DNA of 64,000 bases. Source: Shewanella cutis. Its GTDB lineage: Bacteria; Pseudomonadota; Gammaproteobacteria; Enterobacterales; Shewanellaceae. A model generated the notes under the pieces. It was not told where the DNA came from and did no database searches. It was given only the letters and a program-made list of their open reading frames with translations. Location of the stretch: contig NZ_JACSDI010000006.1 of NCBI RefSeq assembly GCF_022410515.1, positions 62,001-126,000 on the forward strand, in the 5' to 3' direction. The translations under genes and the position numbers were made by a program. Shown piece after piece: positions 36,912-46,822 of this stretch (position 1 is its first letter; each line of letters opens with the position of its first letter).

Positions 36912-38369
36912 ATGAATGATCAAGTTTTAACGCATCAAAACAAATTAAACTGCCGTGTCGGTTTATCGCTCAAGGTCAGCGTGATTGTCATCAGCATCGC
37001 ACTGCTGTCAGGCTGTGGCGCGCTGATGCGCTCCGACTTTGAGCCGCCCGCACTGCAAGTGCCAGAGCAGTGGCAGCATACCCAAGTGAATGACCCTGTG
37101 AATGGCCAAGTGAGTCTCGACCCTTGGTGGCAGAAGTTTAATCAACCCGAATTAAATCAGCTGATTAGCCAAGTGCTCAGCAGCAATAATGATCTGACTA
37201 TTGCAACCTTAACCTTGCAAAAGGCGCGCTTACAGGCGGGGTTAGCGCGGGACGATTTGTATCCGCAGCTCAGCTCCAATAATACGGCGTCGGTGAATAA
37301 ACCGCTGGAGGGGGGCAGTTCGAGCAAGGCGTTCAAGGCAAACCTATCGGTAAGCTATGAGGTGGATTTGTGGGGCAAAGTATCGGCCAATATCGACCAA
37401 GCTCAATGGACAGCGCTGGCAAGTCTCGAAGATAGGGAGAGCACGGCGCAGAGTTTAGTCGCGACGACGGCTTCACTCTATTGGCGGATTGGCTATCTGC
37501 ATCAACGGATTGAACTAAGCAATAAGAGTATTGAACACAGTCGGCAAACGCTGGCGTTAACCCAGCGCCAATATGCTTCTGGCGCTGTTACCGAGCTGAA
37601 TGTGCTCGAATCCCAACGCAGTTTAGCGGGGCAAGAGGCCTCCCATAGTCAATTGCTGCAACAGTTGGTTGAAGCCGAAAATGCGCTTGCGATCTTACTC
37701 AATCGCGCTCCGGGGCAAGTTGCGGTTGAGATTAAGCAATTGCCGGATAGCGCTGTACCTGAGATTGGCGTCGGCATTCCCGCCGACTTGGTCGGCCGTC
37801 GTCCCGATGTGAAGGCGGCTTTGTATCAATTGCGCTCGGCGCTGGCCAGTAAGGATGCAACCTACGCCAGTTACTTCCCAAGCTTGAGTTTGACTGGCAG
37901 CGTAGGGGAGTCGACCTCAGAGCTAAAAGAGCTATTGCGCAATCCCATGGGAAGTTTAGGTGCTGGCTTAGTGCTGCCCTTTTTGCAATGGAATCAAATG
38001 CAAATCAACAATGATCTTGCCGATATCGACTACCAAACGGCGATAGTGAATTACCGTAAAACCCTTTACAGCGCTTTTGAAGATGTGGATAACGCTATCT
38101 CGGCCAAGCAGCAATACGCCTACCAAGGTGAGAAGCTTGAGCAGCAATTTAGCGCCGCCGCCCAGGCCGAAGCCATTTATGAGAGCCAATATCGCCACGG
38201 CGCTATCGGCATTCAAAATTGGATCGATGCGCAGGAGAATCGCCGCAGCGCCGAGGCTGCATTGCTGGAAAACCGCTATAACCAATTGATTACCCAAGCG
38301 ACACTTTATCAAGCACTTGGGGGGAGTGATATCGCGCCGCCATTGACGGAGAACTCGCCCTCGATTTGA
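36912..38369 (+). CDS. Outer membrane efflux factor (NodT/TolC-type lipoprotein)
   Basis: 485 residues. The lipobox 'LLSGCGAL' at about residue 35 marks a lipid-anchored outer membrane protein. Two OEP repeats carry the long tunnel helices, with 'LIADLVGRRPDV'-type motif ('IPADLVGRRPDVKAALYQLR') and 'GAVTELNVLESQRSL'. It supplies the outer membrane channel for the MacAB pump encoded 4 bp upstream. Confidence 0.93.
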   Translation: MNDQVLTHQNKLNCRVGLSLKVSVIVISIALLSGCGALMRSDFEPPALQVPEQWQHTQVNDPVNGQVSLDPWWQKFNQPELNQLISQVLSSNNDLTIATLTLQKARLQAGLARDDLYPQLSSNNTASVNKPLEGGSSSKAFKANLSVSYEVDLWGKVSANIDQAQWTALASLEDRESTAQSLVATTASLYWRIGYLHQRIELSNKSIEHSRQTLALTQRQYASGAVTELNVLESQRSLAGQEASHSQLLQQLVEAENALAILLNRAPGQVAVEIKQLPDSAVPEIGVGIPADLVGRRPDVKAALYQLRSALASKDATYASYFPSLSLTGSVGESTSELKELLRNPMGSLGAGLVLPFLQWNQMQINNDLADIDYQTAIVNYRKTLYSAFEDVDNAISAKQQYAYQGEKLEQQFSAAAQAEAIYESQYRHGAIGIQNWIDAQENRRSAEAALLENRYNQLITQATLYQALGGSDIAPPLTENSPSI

Positions 38370-38387
38370 TTAGCGCCGGTAGAAAAT

Positions 38388-38424
38388 AAAAAAACCGCGA
38401 TGCCTAAGGCTATCGCGGTTTTTA
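38388..38424. terminator. Bidirectional terminator after efflux operon
   Basis: Stem AAAACCGCGAT/ATCGCGGTTTTT enclosing a small GCC/GGC hairpin, between convergent genes. Confidence 0.92.
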
Positions 38425-38456
38425 TTATCTCGCTTTTATCTTAATGCGCGTCGTAA

Positions 38457-39581
38457 TTAGCTGCGCAGAATATGCAGTGGCAGGCTTAACATATCATCGC
38501 CCGTACCCGCTAAGTGCCAGATAATGCCAACAAGGGCGGCAACGGTCACTAAGTACCAAATGGTTGAGAATATCTGCCCATATCTGTCTAGCGGTAACAA
38601 GTGGCTTTGATGGCGGGTACGCCACTCGAACACTATTTCTAAACTGCCGATAAGGAGCAAGAAACCGAGCAAGGCTAAGCCTAGGGTGTAGCTGATATAG
38701 ACACCAAAGGCGGCGCCAATTACACAGGCGATTAAGCCCATGATGCTGTTCATCGAGAAGCTAATGCTCTTTAAAATATGGCCGCCATCGAGGGGTAAAA
38801 TCGGCAATAAATTAAACAGGTTAAGTAGCGCGTTAAAGGCCGCTAGCCCCGCAAAGAAGACATTGTCCGTCAGGTGGTAAGCGATTAGCGAGCCTACCGA
38901 CATTAAAAGGCCAAAGGTCGGCCCCATAATCGAGATGACCACATCCTGCCAGCGGGTGTTAATCTTTTCATCGCTCAGCGCGAGTCCGCCCATAAAGGGG
39001 ATGAGATATATCCCTTTGGTTTTCATCCCAAAATACTTCATCGCGCGGATATGGCCATATTCGTGGAAGACCAAACAGGCGATAAGCGCCAAGGCAAATT
39101 GGAAGGAAAACAGCCAAGAATAGGCCGCCACACTCGCGCCCGCGAGCACCACTTTAATCACTTTGGCGCTTTTTAGTAGCTTAAAACCGAGGGAGGCTAA
39201 ACCCACAAAACTGAATTTTTGTGGGTTAGTCACTGGGACTTCAGGGGTTTGGCGCTCGATATCTTTCTCGGTACGTGTGCCCTGAGCAATCACTTCCTCA
39301 TCCACTAATAGTCGATAATCAAATCGAAAGGGCTGCCAAACGACATCGGTTTCGAGCCGAACAAGGATTTTGTGTTCTAACACCTGTGTTTCGCCGGTAT
39401 CGCTGGCCAATTGGCTGCGCTGTTGAGTGAGTTCAAATTCATGGACTTTAAGGCCGCCATTGTCCACCGAAGCGGCTTTTTGTGAGACTAAGTTATTGTC
39501 CCAAAAGAGTTGTTGCCAACCTGCGAGGGAGCCTTCCAAACGCAGTGATTTGCCTAAGCAGTCAATCTTAAGTAGTTCCAA
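38457..39581 (-). CDS. Membrane zinc metalloprotease, site-2 protease (M50) family
   Basis: 374 residues from a TTG start behind CGGAAC; no ATG occurs near it. Residues ~1-120 form a soluble domain. Then come five or six membrane segments with the zinc site HEYGH in 'LVFHEYGHIRAMKYFG' and the third ligand in 'LPILPLDGGHILKS'. M50 proteases cut substrate proteins within the membrane, often to release regulators. No anti-sigma factor lies next to it, so the substrate is unknown. Confidence 0.85.
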   Translation of the reverse strand: MELLKIDCLGKSLRLEGSLAGWQQLFWDNNLVSQKAASVDNGGLKVHEFELTQQRSQLASDTGETQVLEHKILVRLETDVVWQPFRFDYRLLVDEEVIAQGTRTEKDIERQTPEVPVTNPQKFSFVGLASLGFKLLKSAKVIKVVLAGASVAAYSWLFSFQFALALIACLVFHEYGHIRAMKYFGMKTKGIYLIPFMGGLALSDEKINTRWQDVVISIMGPTFGLLMSVGSLIAYHLTDNVFFAGLAAFNALLNLFNLLPILPLDGGHILKSISFSMNSIMGLIACVIGAAFGVYISYTLGLALLGFLLLIGSLEIVFEWRTRHQSHLLPLDRYGQIFSTIWYLVTVAALVGIIWHLAGTGDDMLSLPLHILRS

Positions 39582-39785
39582 TTTAGGTTCCGTTTGTTGG
39601 TGTATCCGAATGATGCCCTGCGTTGATTTGGCACTTTAAGGCAAAGTATGAGTATCAATCGCTTGGGCATAACGGGCTGACCCGTGTGTGACAAATTATG
39701 CCTGCTAAATGTGGTTGAGGATATTAGCTTTTTGGATCATCTCCTTGAACACTGTGAATCTTATCAGATTTTACTCAGGCTAAAC

Positions 39786-40163
39786 TTAGTCATCCAAGCT
39801 TTGGACGATTTCCATTCCTTGGGCAAAGGTTGTGAAAGCTAATTTGGCCACACAACATTGGCCAATGGCATTGGCATGTTTTTGCACCCACTTAATGAAA
39901 TCGGTGAGAGATAGTTTTTGCTCTTTTTTTAGGAGATTAGGCAGCTCGCCAATGGGATCTTCGTAAATGGTGGTTGGAGTTGCACGGATCAAATATTGGT
40001 AACCTAGGCTGTCGAGTAACAGATCCGTATCGATAAACTGATGCTGATATAGGCAGGCGAGTTCTAACCAATCACGTTGATGGGCAAGGTAAAGGAGTTC
40101 ATCATTTTGAGTCAGCTTAACGACTGCTGGCCATTCAATGTCAGCCATTCTTACTTGAGTCAT
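39786..40163 (-). CDS. DUF4144 family protein
   Basis: 125 residues from the ATG at 40163 (GGGA upstream); ATG 40148 is an alternative. 'IEWPAVVKLTQNDELLYLAH' and the later 'LLLDSLGYQYLI' match the small DUF4144 family of Shewanella and relatives. The C-terminal half contains a Cys-Cys pair. Function unknown. It lies beside a repeat-element copy. Confidence 0.7.
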   Translation of the reverse strand: MTQVRMADIEWPAVVKLTQNDELLYLAHQRDWLELACLYQHQFIDTDLLLDSLGYQYLIRATPTTIYEDPIGELPNLLKKEQKLSLTDFIKWVQKHANAIGQCCVAKLAFTTFAQGMEIVQSLDD

Positions 40164-40293
40164 CTGTATTCCCGTGACCATGTTTTGATTCAACCTACGA
40201 CATTTCACCCAACGTTGGCGCATTGGCGTGGGGAAATCGTTAGGGCAGTATGCCACCGACGTGATAGAAGAAGAAAGGTATCTCGAGATTTTC

Positions 40294-40571
40294 TAGGGTA
40301 TGTTGACGTTTTGAGATGAAATGTTGTTCGTTCAGGCAAGTTTGTGCGCGCGAAAACAGGGGAGACGTGTTGTTATTCCGATTAAATGACGCGCAGAACC
40401 GATGACGCATAAGGGCGCGAGCTTATTAGGTGCCCCTTCTGGCGAGGTTTGCAGGCCTTTTGGCTGCGTTATCGTCCGTTTATGTAGAATAACTACAAAG
40501 CACGGGCTTTGCCTTGCATAAACGCCAGCCAAATTGCTGCAAAAATAACCCTGAAACGTCAACACGCCCTA
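40294..40571. mobile_element. MITE-like element, copy 2 (diverged, reverse orientation)
   Basis: 278 bp from TAGGGTATGTTGACGTTTT to GAAACGTCAACACGCCCTA. Its right ~100 bp (40470-40571) is nearly identical to the left part of copy 1 read in reverse; the remainder is heavily diverged but alignable. No target duplication remains (flanks TTC and ACA). Confidence 0.8.
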
Positions 40572-40630
40572 ACAACATTGCTCGGGCTTTTTGTGTAAAC
40601 GGTGGCAACATCACCGCTCGCACTCCCCTT

Positions 40631-40650
40631 GAAGCGTCAACACACTGCTA
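40631..40650. repeat. Degenerate end of the same element family
   Basis: GAAGCGTCAACACACTGCTA resembles the right terminus GAAACGTCAACACGCCCTA. It overlaps the end of the FapA-type gene: the terminal TAG of the repeat supplies that gene's stop codon. Confidence 0.45.
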
Positions 40651-42339
40651 ATTCGCGGCTCCTTGGGCCTTAGGTTTGGCATTATAATCAAAGTTAATCT
40701 CTTGATTAAGATTGGTTATCGAACAAGTGCCATGTTCTCGGGTCGTTCTATGATTTGCTTGACCAATATGGAACTCGACGTTGAGGAACACATGCTTAAT
40801 CACATCGATTCGGTACTTATCATAGTAGCTTTCGACTTCTTGCTTTAGGCCGTCGAATTCTAATTCTTCGCGACTGCGCTCATTTAAGATACGATTTTTT
40901 TCATCGATCATCATCTTGATTTGTTCAATCATCACGGGATCGTTTTGCCACTCGGATTTAGGGGGAAGCTTTCTCAGCCGCGCTTCAATATCCAGAGTTG
41001 CGACAACCATAGTTTGGACGCTTTCTTCAAGTTGCTTTAGATTTTGTTTGAGTTCGCCCTGTTCCATAGCGACAAACACTTCAGTTTTTGTACCCGCAGT
41101 GGCGCCAATACCAACAGCAATGAGTCCCTTTTCTGCATGGGCCACGCCACCAATTAAGTCTCCGCGCCGTCCGCTGGTATCGCTAACCGTTAAAGTGCCC
41201 GCAGTTTTGGTATTACTGTGCAGCAGTTGCTTGGTGATCAGAATATTACCCTTGGCATTTAACTGGGAATATTGCACAAACTGGGCGCTGATTTGGCCTT
41301 GGGCCGTAAGGTTAGTGGAAAACTCATTCACTCTGACTTGTCTACCAATCACTCCTTTACTGACGGTGATGTCTCCCTCTGCCTCAAGGGTTGCTGAATC
41401 GACAAAGCCCATAACGGTAATATCACCCGAGCTTTTAACTATCATGCCCTCATGAACATCTCCGGTGATTAAAATACTGCCTTTAAAGGTGACATGGCCA
41501 GTACTGATGTCCACATCCTTAAGCTGTAACACATCATCGACATTCATGCCCGTACGGGTCTCTACGGGTTGACCCGCGACAGTTGCAATGAGTTTATTGG
41601 GATCCTTGGGATGGAAGTCAGTACCTGTACCTGCTTGAAGTGGCAGATCTTTTCCTGGCTTTTGCTTAATTACTTCGCCCTTAATGTTATAACCGGGGGA
41701 GCCTTCAGTCGCGGGATGTTTTATCATCAAAATATCGTTGGGCTTGACCATAATCATAGAGCCAAGATTACGCATATCGACTGTGCCATCCTCCCGCTCC
41801 TGCGGTTGGAGTAAGCGTTCACGGGCCAGCGACACCTTACGCTCTAGTACAGCATTTTGACCGTTTACGGCGTGTTTGCCTTGGGCTATTTCACTTTTAC
41901 AGCTATCACCAGGTTTGAGTTTGGTAATTTTTTGCAGCAAGGTTTGGATTTTAAGTTTGCTTAACCCCATGCAAACATTGTTTTTTTTAAGTTCAGTGAG
42001 AATTTCTGGTAAGTCTACAGCTTTGCCTCCACAAGGGGCGGTTAAGGTCATTGTCGCAAGCATTTTATCAGGGCTGATTTCGATCTTAACGCTACCATCT
42101 CGGCGCTCGGCTAGTACGGCAAACAGCTCAAATTTACCCTCATCTTGATTGCATAAGGAGTTGGTTTGCGCGACCACTTTATCAATTGCCTGATCAAGCG
42201 GATACAGTGAACAAAACTCAGGGAGATACAAAAGGCGCATCACATCATCACGGTTGATCGGACCATGGTCTTTAGGGATCAGACGTAATTCCGCCTGGCT
42301 TTTGTCACTGCTTAACTCGAGGAGTTCAGGGGCCAACAT
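40648..42339 (-). CDS. FapA family protein (DUF342)
   Basis: 563 residues, cytoplasmic. The N-terminal alpha/beta region is followed by a repetitive beta-helix-like section ('VTFKGSILITGDVHEGMIVKSSGDITVMG') and a coiled-coil-rich C-terminal third (residues ~420-530), as in DUF342/FapA proteins. In Vibrio, FapA takes part in polar flagellum control through IIA-Glc; the role here is not known. The last codons and the stop abut a degenerate repeat end, so the C-terminus may differ from relatives. Confidence 0.82.
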   Translation of the reverse strand: MLAPELLELSSDKSQAELRLIPKDHGPINRDDVMRLLYLPEFCSLYPLDQAIDKVVAQTNSLCNQDEGKFELFAVLAERRDGSVKIEISPDKMLATMTLTAPCGGKAVDLPEILTELKKNNVCMGLSKLKIQTLLQKITKLKPGDSCKSEIAQGKHAVNGQNAVLERKVSLARERLLQPQEREDGTVDMRNLGSMIMVKPNDILMIKHPATEGSPGYNIKGEVIKQKPGKDLPLQAGTGTDFHPKDPNKLIATVAGQPVETRTGMNVDDVLQLKDVDISTGHVTFKGSILITGDVHEGMIVKSSGDITVMGFVDSATLEAEGDITVSKGVIGRQVRVNEFSTNLTAQGQISAQFVQYSQLNAKGNILITKQLLHSNTKTAGTLTVSDTSGRRGDLIGGVAHAEKGLIAVGIGATAGTKTEVFVAMEQGELKQNLKQLEESVQTMVVATLDIEARLRKLPPKSEWQNDPVMIEQIKMMIDEKNRILNERSREELEFDGLKQEVESYYDKYRIDVIKHVFLNVEFHIGQANHRTTREHGTCSITNLNQEINFDYNAKPKAQGAAN

Positions 42340-42960
42340 ATGAGCGCTTCCTACTCGTTTGTTTTATTTTTGTTTTATCGGCTAACGCGAGTATAACAGT
42401 AGAAACTTTGCTCAAAGAAGCCTTTTTGAAGCGAAACAAGGTAAATGTAGTTATTTTGTTGGTGATGGCCTATGTGTTTATTTTTAAATAGATTTTAATT
42501 TGATTAATTCTCTGTTAGTCAGTGTTATCATCGGTTTTTGGCCATGTTTTTAGCATGAACGTTGATTTAGTTAGTTTTTTGCTGTTAACAAAAACTAAAC
42601 TTTACAACGCAAGCGCTTATGATAGGGGCTGCCAATTAGTCATTAATTTGGGGTAATTAATGAGTTACTGCTATTGATTCAGTTCACAAAATCATTAAGT
42701 TGTTGTTTGCAGACTGTACCTGTAAGAGTAGCTAACCTTATTCATTACTCGTTTTTGCAAAGGGGCAAGTTTTCTATCTGGTATTATTGAGTCTAAAAAT
42801 AGCTAGGGAGTTTAACTCTCTATCTTTTTAACGTATTGAATTTAATTTTTTAATTAAAGATTGCCGCACTTTGCAGCATTTCTCTATTTTTCTGAACTAG
42901 CCACTGAGGTGAAAAGTTAATGTGGGGGAATGCTCACCTTTCTTTGCAAGAGATATGCAT
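42340..42960. other. AT-rich intergenic region
   Basis: About 620 bases, clearly AT-rich. It holds an imperfect dyad TTAGTTTTT/AAAAACTAA (about 42568-42598) and ATTAATTTGG/TAATTAAT near 42640-42661. Probably the FapA promoter. No gene recognised. Confidence 0.35.
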
Positions 42961-42990
42961 AAAAAAGCCGAGTGACTTATCACTCGGCTT
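42961..42990 (-). terminator. Terminator of lactate permease gene
   Basis: 11-bp stem AAGCCGAGTGA/TCACTCGGCTT with a CTTA loop. On the minus strand it is followed by six T. Confidence 0.9.
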
Positions 42991-43008
42991 GTAACAAATG
43001 ATATCAAG

Positions 43009-44646
43009 TTACTTTGTGAAAAATGCCAGTGTCCAAGGGACTATGTATGCTTGTAAAACTGTCAGTACACCAATAAAAGTACAGAAAAATAAACTGTGCT
43101 TTAGGGTAAAACGGAAAAGGTCAGATTCTTTGCCTGCCAATCCCGTAGCTGCGCAGGCAACGGCAATTGATTGAGGTGAAATCATTTTGCCTGTTACACC
43201 ACCTGTAGTGTTTGCTGCGACTAATAACTCGGGTGTTACACCGATTTGATTGGCGGTATTGGCTTGTAGCGCCCCAAATAAGGCATTTGATGAGGTGTCT
43301 GAACCTGTTAAAAACACACCTAACCAACCTAAGAATGGTGAGAAGAAGGGGAATGCTACGCCTGTGCCAGCCAGTACCAGTGCCAAGGTTGAAGATAGAC
43401 CTGAATAGTTTGCGACAAAGGCAAAAGCTAATACTAATCCAATCGACAATATTGGGAATTTTAATTCAATTAACGTTTCTTTAAATGATGTCAGTGCGTT
43501 ACTTATTGACATCTTAAGTATCACAATTGAAATCATTGCGGATAATAGAATGGCTGTTCCTACCGCACCCAATAAATTAAGCTTATATATTGCAGCATAA
43601 GGTGTTTCCTTAGCAACAATAGGGGCAGTTTTGATAACTAAGTTATGTAAGTATGGCACTTCAATACTGATAGTGGCAAAACTTAATGCCAGCTGCACAT
43701 CTTTGATACTCCATAATGTCACAATCGCTGTGAGAATAATAAATGGAGACCAAGCTTTAAATATTTGGCCATTTGAGAAAGTGGATTTTGGCGTGACAGC
43801 TCTTTGTTTCATCCCTGAGAAGGTGAAAATTTCTTTTGGCTGCCAAACTTTTAAAAATAACGTTAAACAAATTAAACTAACTAACGCCGAAGTAATATCG
43901 GGTAATTCTGGTCCGATAAAGTTTGAGGTCAAAAATTGGGTAATCGCAAATGAAACACCTGCCACTAACGTTGCTGGCCAAGTTTGACGTATTCCCCTGA
44001 TACCATCCATCATAGCGATAAGCCAGAAGGGAACAATAATTGATAATATCGGTAACTGACGGCCTGCGAGTTGTCCAATATGGAATGGATCTAGTGATGA
44101 TACTTGACCCGCTACGATAATAGGGATACCCATGGCTCCAAAGGCTACTGGCGCCGTATTTGCGATTAAGCAAAGTCCAGCTGCATACAATGGATTAAAC
44201 CCAAGTCCTACGAGTAACGCAGCCGTAATCGCAACTGGAGCGCCAAAACCTGCAGCGCCCTCAAGGAAGGCACCAAATGAGAAACCGACCAATAGCATTT
44301 GCAACCGTTGATCTTCGGTGACAGAGATTACCGAAGAACGAATAATCTCAAATTGTCCTGTTTTAACAGTGATTTTATACAAAAATACTGCGGTGATAAT
44401 AATCCAAGCAATAGGCCATAGACCATAGCTAAAACCATAGACAGCAGACGCTAACGCTATACTTACAGGCATTTTGTAAGTAATGATCGCTACTGCTAAG
44501 GCAATTAATAAGGTTAATGCTCCGGCAATATGACCTTTAAGTTTTAACACCGTTAAAGCAAGAAAGAAAAACACAATAGGCAGCAAAGCCACGATTGCGG
44601 TCAGCCACAAGCTACCGAGTGGCGTATATGTTTGGGTCCAAGTCAT
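43009..44646 (-). CDS. lldP: L-lactate permease (LctP family)
   Basis: 545 residues with about 12-14 membrane segments. Family motifs are '[27 protein letters not shown]' and '[17 protein letters not shown]', and '[19 protein letters not shown]' near the C-terminus. It imports L-lactate (and often D-lactate or glycolate) with protons, supplying a main Shewanella carbon source. No lactate dehydrogenase genes are beside it. Codon usage is more AT-rich than the neighbouring genes, and both flanks are AT-rich. Confidence 0.95.
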   Translation of the reverse strand: MTWTQTYTPLGSLWLTAIVALLPIVFFFLALTVLKLKGHIAGALTLLIALAVAIITYKMPVSIALASAVYGFSYGLWPIAWIIITAVFLYKITVKTGQFEIIRSSVISVTEDQRLQMLLVGFSFGAFLEGAAGFGAPVAITAALLVGLGFNPLYAAGLCLIANTAPVAFGAMGIPIIVAGQVSSLDPFHIGQLAGRQLPILSIIVPFWLIAMMDGIRGIRQTWPATLVAGVSFAITQFLTSNFIGPELPDITSALVSLICLTLFLKVWQPKEIFTFSGMKQRAVTPKSTFSNGQIFKAWSPFIILTAIVTLWSIKDVQLALSFATISIEVPYLHNLVIKTAPIVAKETPYAAIYKLNLLGAVGTAILLSAMISIVILKMSISNALTSFKETLIELKFPILSIGLVLAFAFVANYSGLSSTLALVLAGTGVAFPFFSPFLGWLGVFLTGSDTSSNALFGALQANTANQIGVTPELLVAANTTGGVTGKMISPQSIAVACAATGLAGKESDLFRFTLKHSLFFCTFIGVLTVLQAYIVPWTLAFFTK

Positions 44647-45469
44647 AGGGGGTCCATATGGTTATTTTATAGTAATAAACAGTATTGCGTATGCAACATT
44701 ACAGATACTAATGTTTAGTGATGTTGGAGTAATATTTAATTTTTCAATAGGTGATGTTGGTCACGGAATCTGATGGTGGTGAGAGGTTTTAAGACGCAAA
44801 TAGTAAGGAAGTAAGGTTTAAAGTATGTGTTTACGGTGTGGCTAAATTAGTCGTTTTTGATGTTGGGGTTGTCAGTTTTTGTTTTTCTGGTTAATTAATT
44901 TCTAATTTTTTAAATGTGCTTGGTTATTTTTTAACGTGTTAAAAGTGAAATGGGTTCACTAATTTTATAATTAAATGGTTATTTTAAAGTGATTTCATCT
45001 TTTGGTTTGTTATTTGTAAATATTAACTCATATTAAGTGGGTTGGTTTTATGTTGAATGGGTTTTTAATAGGGTTTGAATTGGTGTGTGTATGTTTTTTG
45101 GTTATTTGATTTTGTGTTGGGTGTAAATGTTTCTGAGTATAGATAAAATTAGGTCACTCTGATTGGTTAAGTGGTTTTTACTTGGGTTAAAATTTGTGAG
45201 GGCGTTTATATTAGTGCTTAGTTGTTTTTAAGGGTCGGGTGTTTTGTTAAGTTATTAAGAGGCTTTTAAAAATAGTTAAATGATTTGGGCTAATAACAGT
45301 TGATGCCTTCAAAATATTACCCGTTATTTGTCATGGTTATTTAGGCTAAAGTGGTAACGCTAGATTAGAACACCGATATTCTCGTTATGCGGAGTAATCT
45401 TCCTATTATCGAGCGGAGAATGACATTTTCCCGCTCAATAACAGAATTAAGTTAGGCTTAGCTGCTATA
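44647..45469. other. Long C-poor, GT-rich intergenic region
   Basis: About 820 bases without a credible gene. From ~44740 to 45290 the + strand is strikingly poor in C and rich in T and G. The part near 44650-44720 should hold the lldP promoter. No tRNA or known RNA motif recognised. Confidence 0.5.
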
Positions 45470-46498
45470 TCAAGACTGTTGGAAATAATAGAGTTTGTAT
45501 TTGTTATTTTCAGCAGGCACGGTTAATTGGCCAAACTCGGCGGCGATTGTATCCGAGTAGGGCAGATGGCGATTAGCCACGATTTGCCAAATGCCTTTTG
45601 ACTGTAATTGCTTAGCGCTATCAGCCACAAAGCGCTGGGCGATATGAGTGGTGCTAGCAAGCCCATCGTGGAACGGGGGATTAGAGATAATGCCATCAAA
45701 TTTGCCACTGGTTTGCGCCAGTCCATCGGACGGATAGACCTTGGCCCTCATGCCATTTGCTGCTAGCGTAAGTTCGCAGGATGCCAGCGCCATGGCATTA
45801 ATATCAATACATTCTAGCGACAGTGTCGGCTGTGCTTTTAGTAGTGCAGCGGCAATCACACCGGCACCGCAGCCAAAATCCAGTACTCGGCCAGAAAGCG
45901 TTGGCAGATGTGACAACAAAAGCTCAGTGCCTTGGTCTAAATGCTTTTCACTGAAAACACCGACCAAATTGCAGATGGTGATGTTGCCTTGTGGGGTGGC
46001 GAGTTGATACTGGCTAGTCCAATCGCCGAGTTTAGTCTCTGGCGCGGTATCGATCAGGCTGCTGCCAAAGAGTAGGCAATGGCGGGCGTTATCGAGTTTG
46101 ACGCCAGTTGCAAAGTATTTGGGCAGCAGTTTGACTAAGGATTTAACCCCGCCTTTGTTTTCACCCACCACCAGTAATTGACCATTAGGCACTAAATGCT
46201 GGGCGGCCAGATTAAACAAATAGGGTGCTAAGAGCTTAGCCTTAGGGAAGTACACGATAACAGTATCGTACTTATCTTGATGCGGCAGTTGATGGCCAAA
46301 ATAACAACGCAATTTTGCATTGGCCTGCGGCGCTAACTGCAGGTAATGGTGGTAATCCAAGGCGAGGGCATCGACGGACTGGGCGACATCGAGTAGTGCT
46401 TTGGGCAGAGAGTCTGCCTCATGGTTTAGCACTAAGACTTTATGTTGGCTCAGGGTTTCCTGGTTGCGGATGATGACTTGCGATGGATTCGTTAACAC
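45470..46498 (-). CDS. rsmC: 16S rRNA m2G1207 methyltransferase
   Basis: 342 residues from a GTG at 46498, which gives the family start '[15 protein letters not shown]'. A much longer frame to 46648 would run through a terminator. The N-terminal degenerate methyltransferase-like domain is followed by the catalytic domain with '[16 protein letters not shown]' (SAM binding) and '[12 protein letters not shown]' (NPPF motif for exocyclic amine methylation). It modifies G1207 in helix 34 of 16S rRNA. Some start uncertainty remains. Confidence 0.92.
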   Translation of the reverse strand: MLTNPSQVIIRNQETLSQHKVLVLNHEADSLPKALLDVAQSVDALALDYHHYLQLAPQANAKLRCYFGHQLPHQDKYDTVIVYFPKAKLLAPYLFNLAAQHLVPNGQLLVVGENKGGVKSLVKLLPKYFATGVKLDNARHCLLFGSSLIDTAPETKLGDWTSQYQLATPQGNITICNLVGVFSEKHLDQGTELLLSHLPTLSGRVLDFGCGAGVIAAALLKAQPTLSLECIDINAMALASCELTLAANGMRAKVYPSDGLAQTSGKFDGIISNPPFHDGLASTTHIAQRFVADSAKQLQSKGIWQIVANRHLPYSDTIAAEFGQLTVPAENNKYKLYYFQQS

Positions 46499-46625
46499 TG
46501 CATGGCTACCGTAAAAAATAAGTGCGGGCATTATACCCCTTATTCGGCTGCGAGCCAGCCTGCAAGCCGACTTAAGGGATGCTGCAAAACAGTGTGCATT
46601 TGCACATGACGGAATGAAAGCCAAT

Positions 46626-46658
46626 AAAAAAGGCAACTGTGTAAACACGGTTGCCTTT
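46626..46658 (-). terminator. Terminator downstream of alkaline phosphatase gene
   Basis: Stem AAAGGCAACTGTG/CACGGTTGCCTTT. On the minus strand it is followed by six T. The partial repeat element lies between it and the phosphatase stop. Confidence 0.85.
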
Positions 46659-46667
46659 CATCTAGTA

Positions 46668-46807
46668 GCTGACAAGCTCTTGCTATTACTTTCTGTCATA
46701 AGAGCCGCTCGACATTTGAGTCGAATAACGACACATTATTCCTCGTTTCGCGAGCTCGTACTTGCCAGAGCGAACAAAATCTAATCTCGAAACGTCAACA
46801 CGCCCTA
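46668..46807. mobile_element. MITE-like element, partial copy 3 (right half only)
   Basis: About 140 bp matching the right half of copy 1 in the same orientation. It includes ATTTGAGTCGAATAACGACA, CCTCGTTTCGCGAGC and the terminus GAAACGTCAACACGCCCTA ending at 46807. The left half is missing. Confidence 0.75.
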
Positions 46808-46822
46808 GCCAATAGCAGCAAA

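Noticed and set aside
46499..46648. Longer N-terminus for RsmC
   Set aside because: The extension translates a Cys/Arg-rich stretch up to the upstream terminator; the GTG at 46498 matches the family start.
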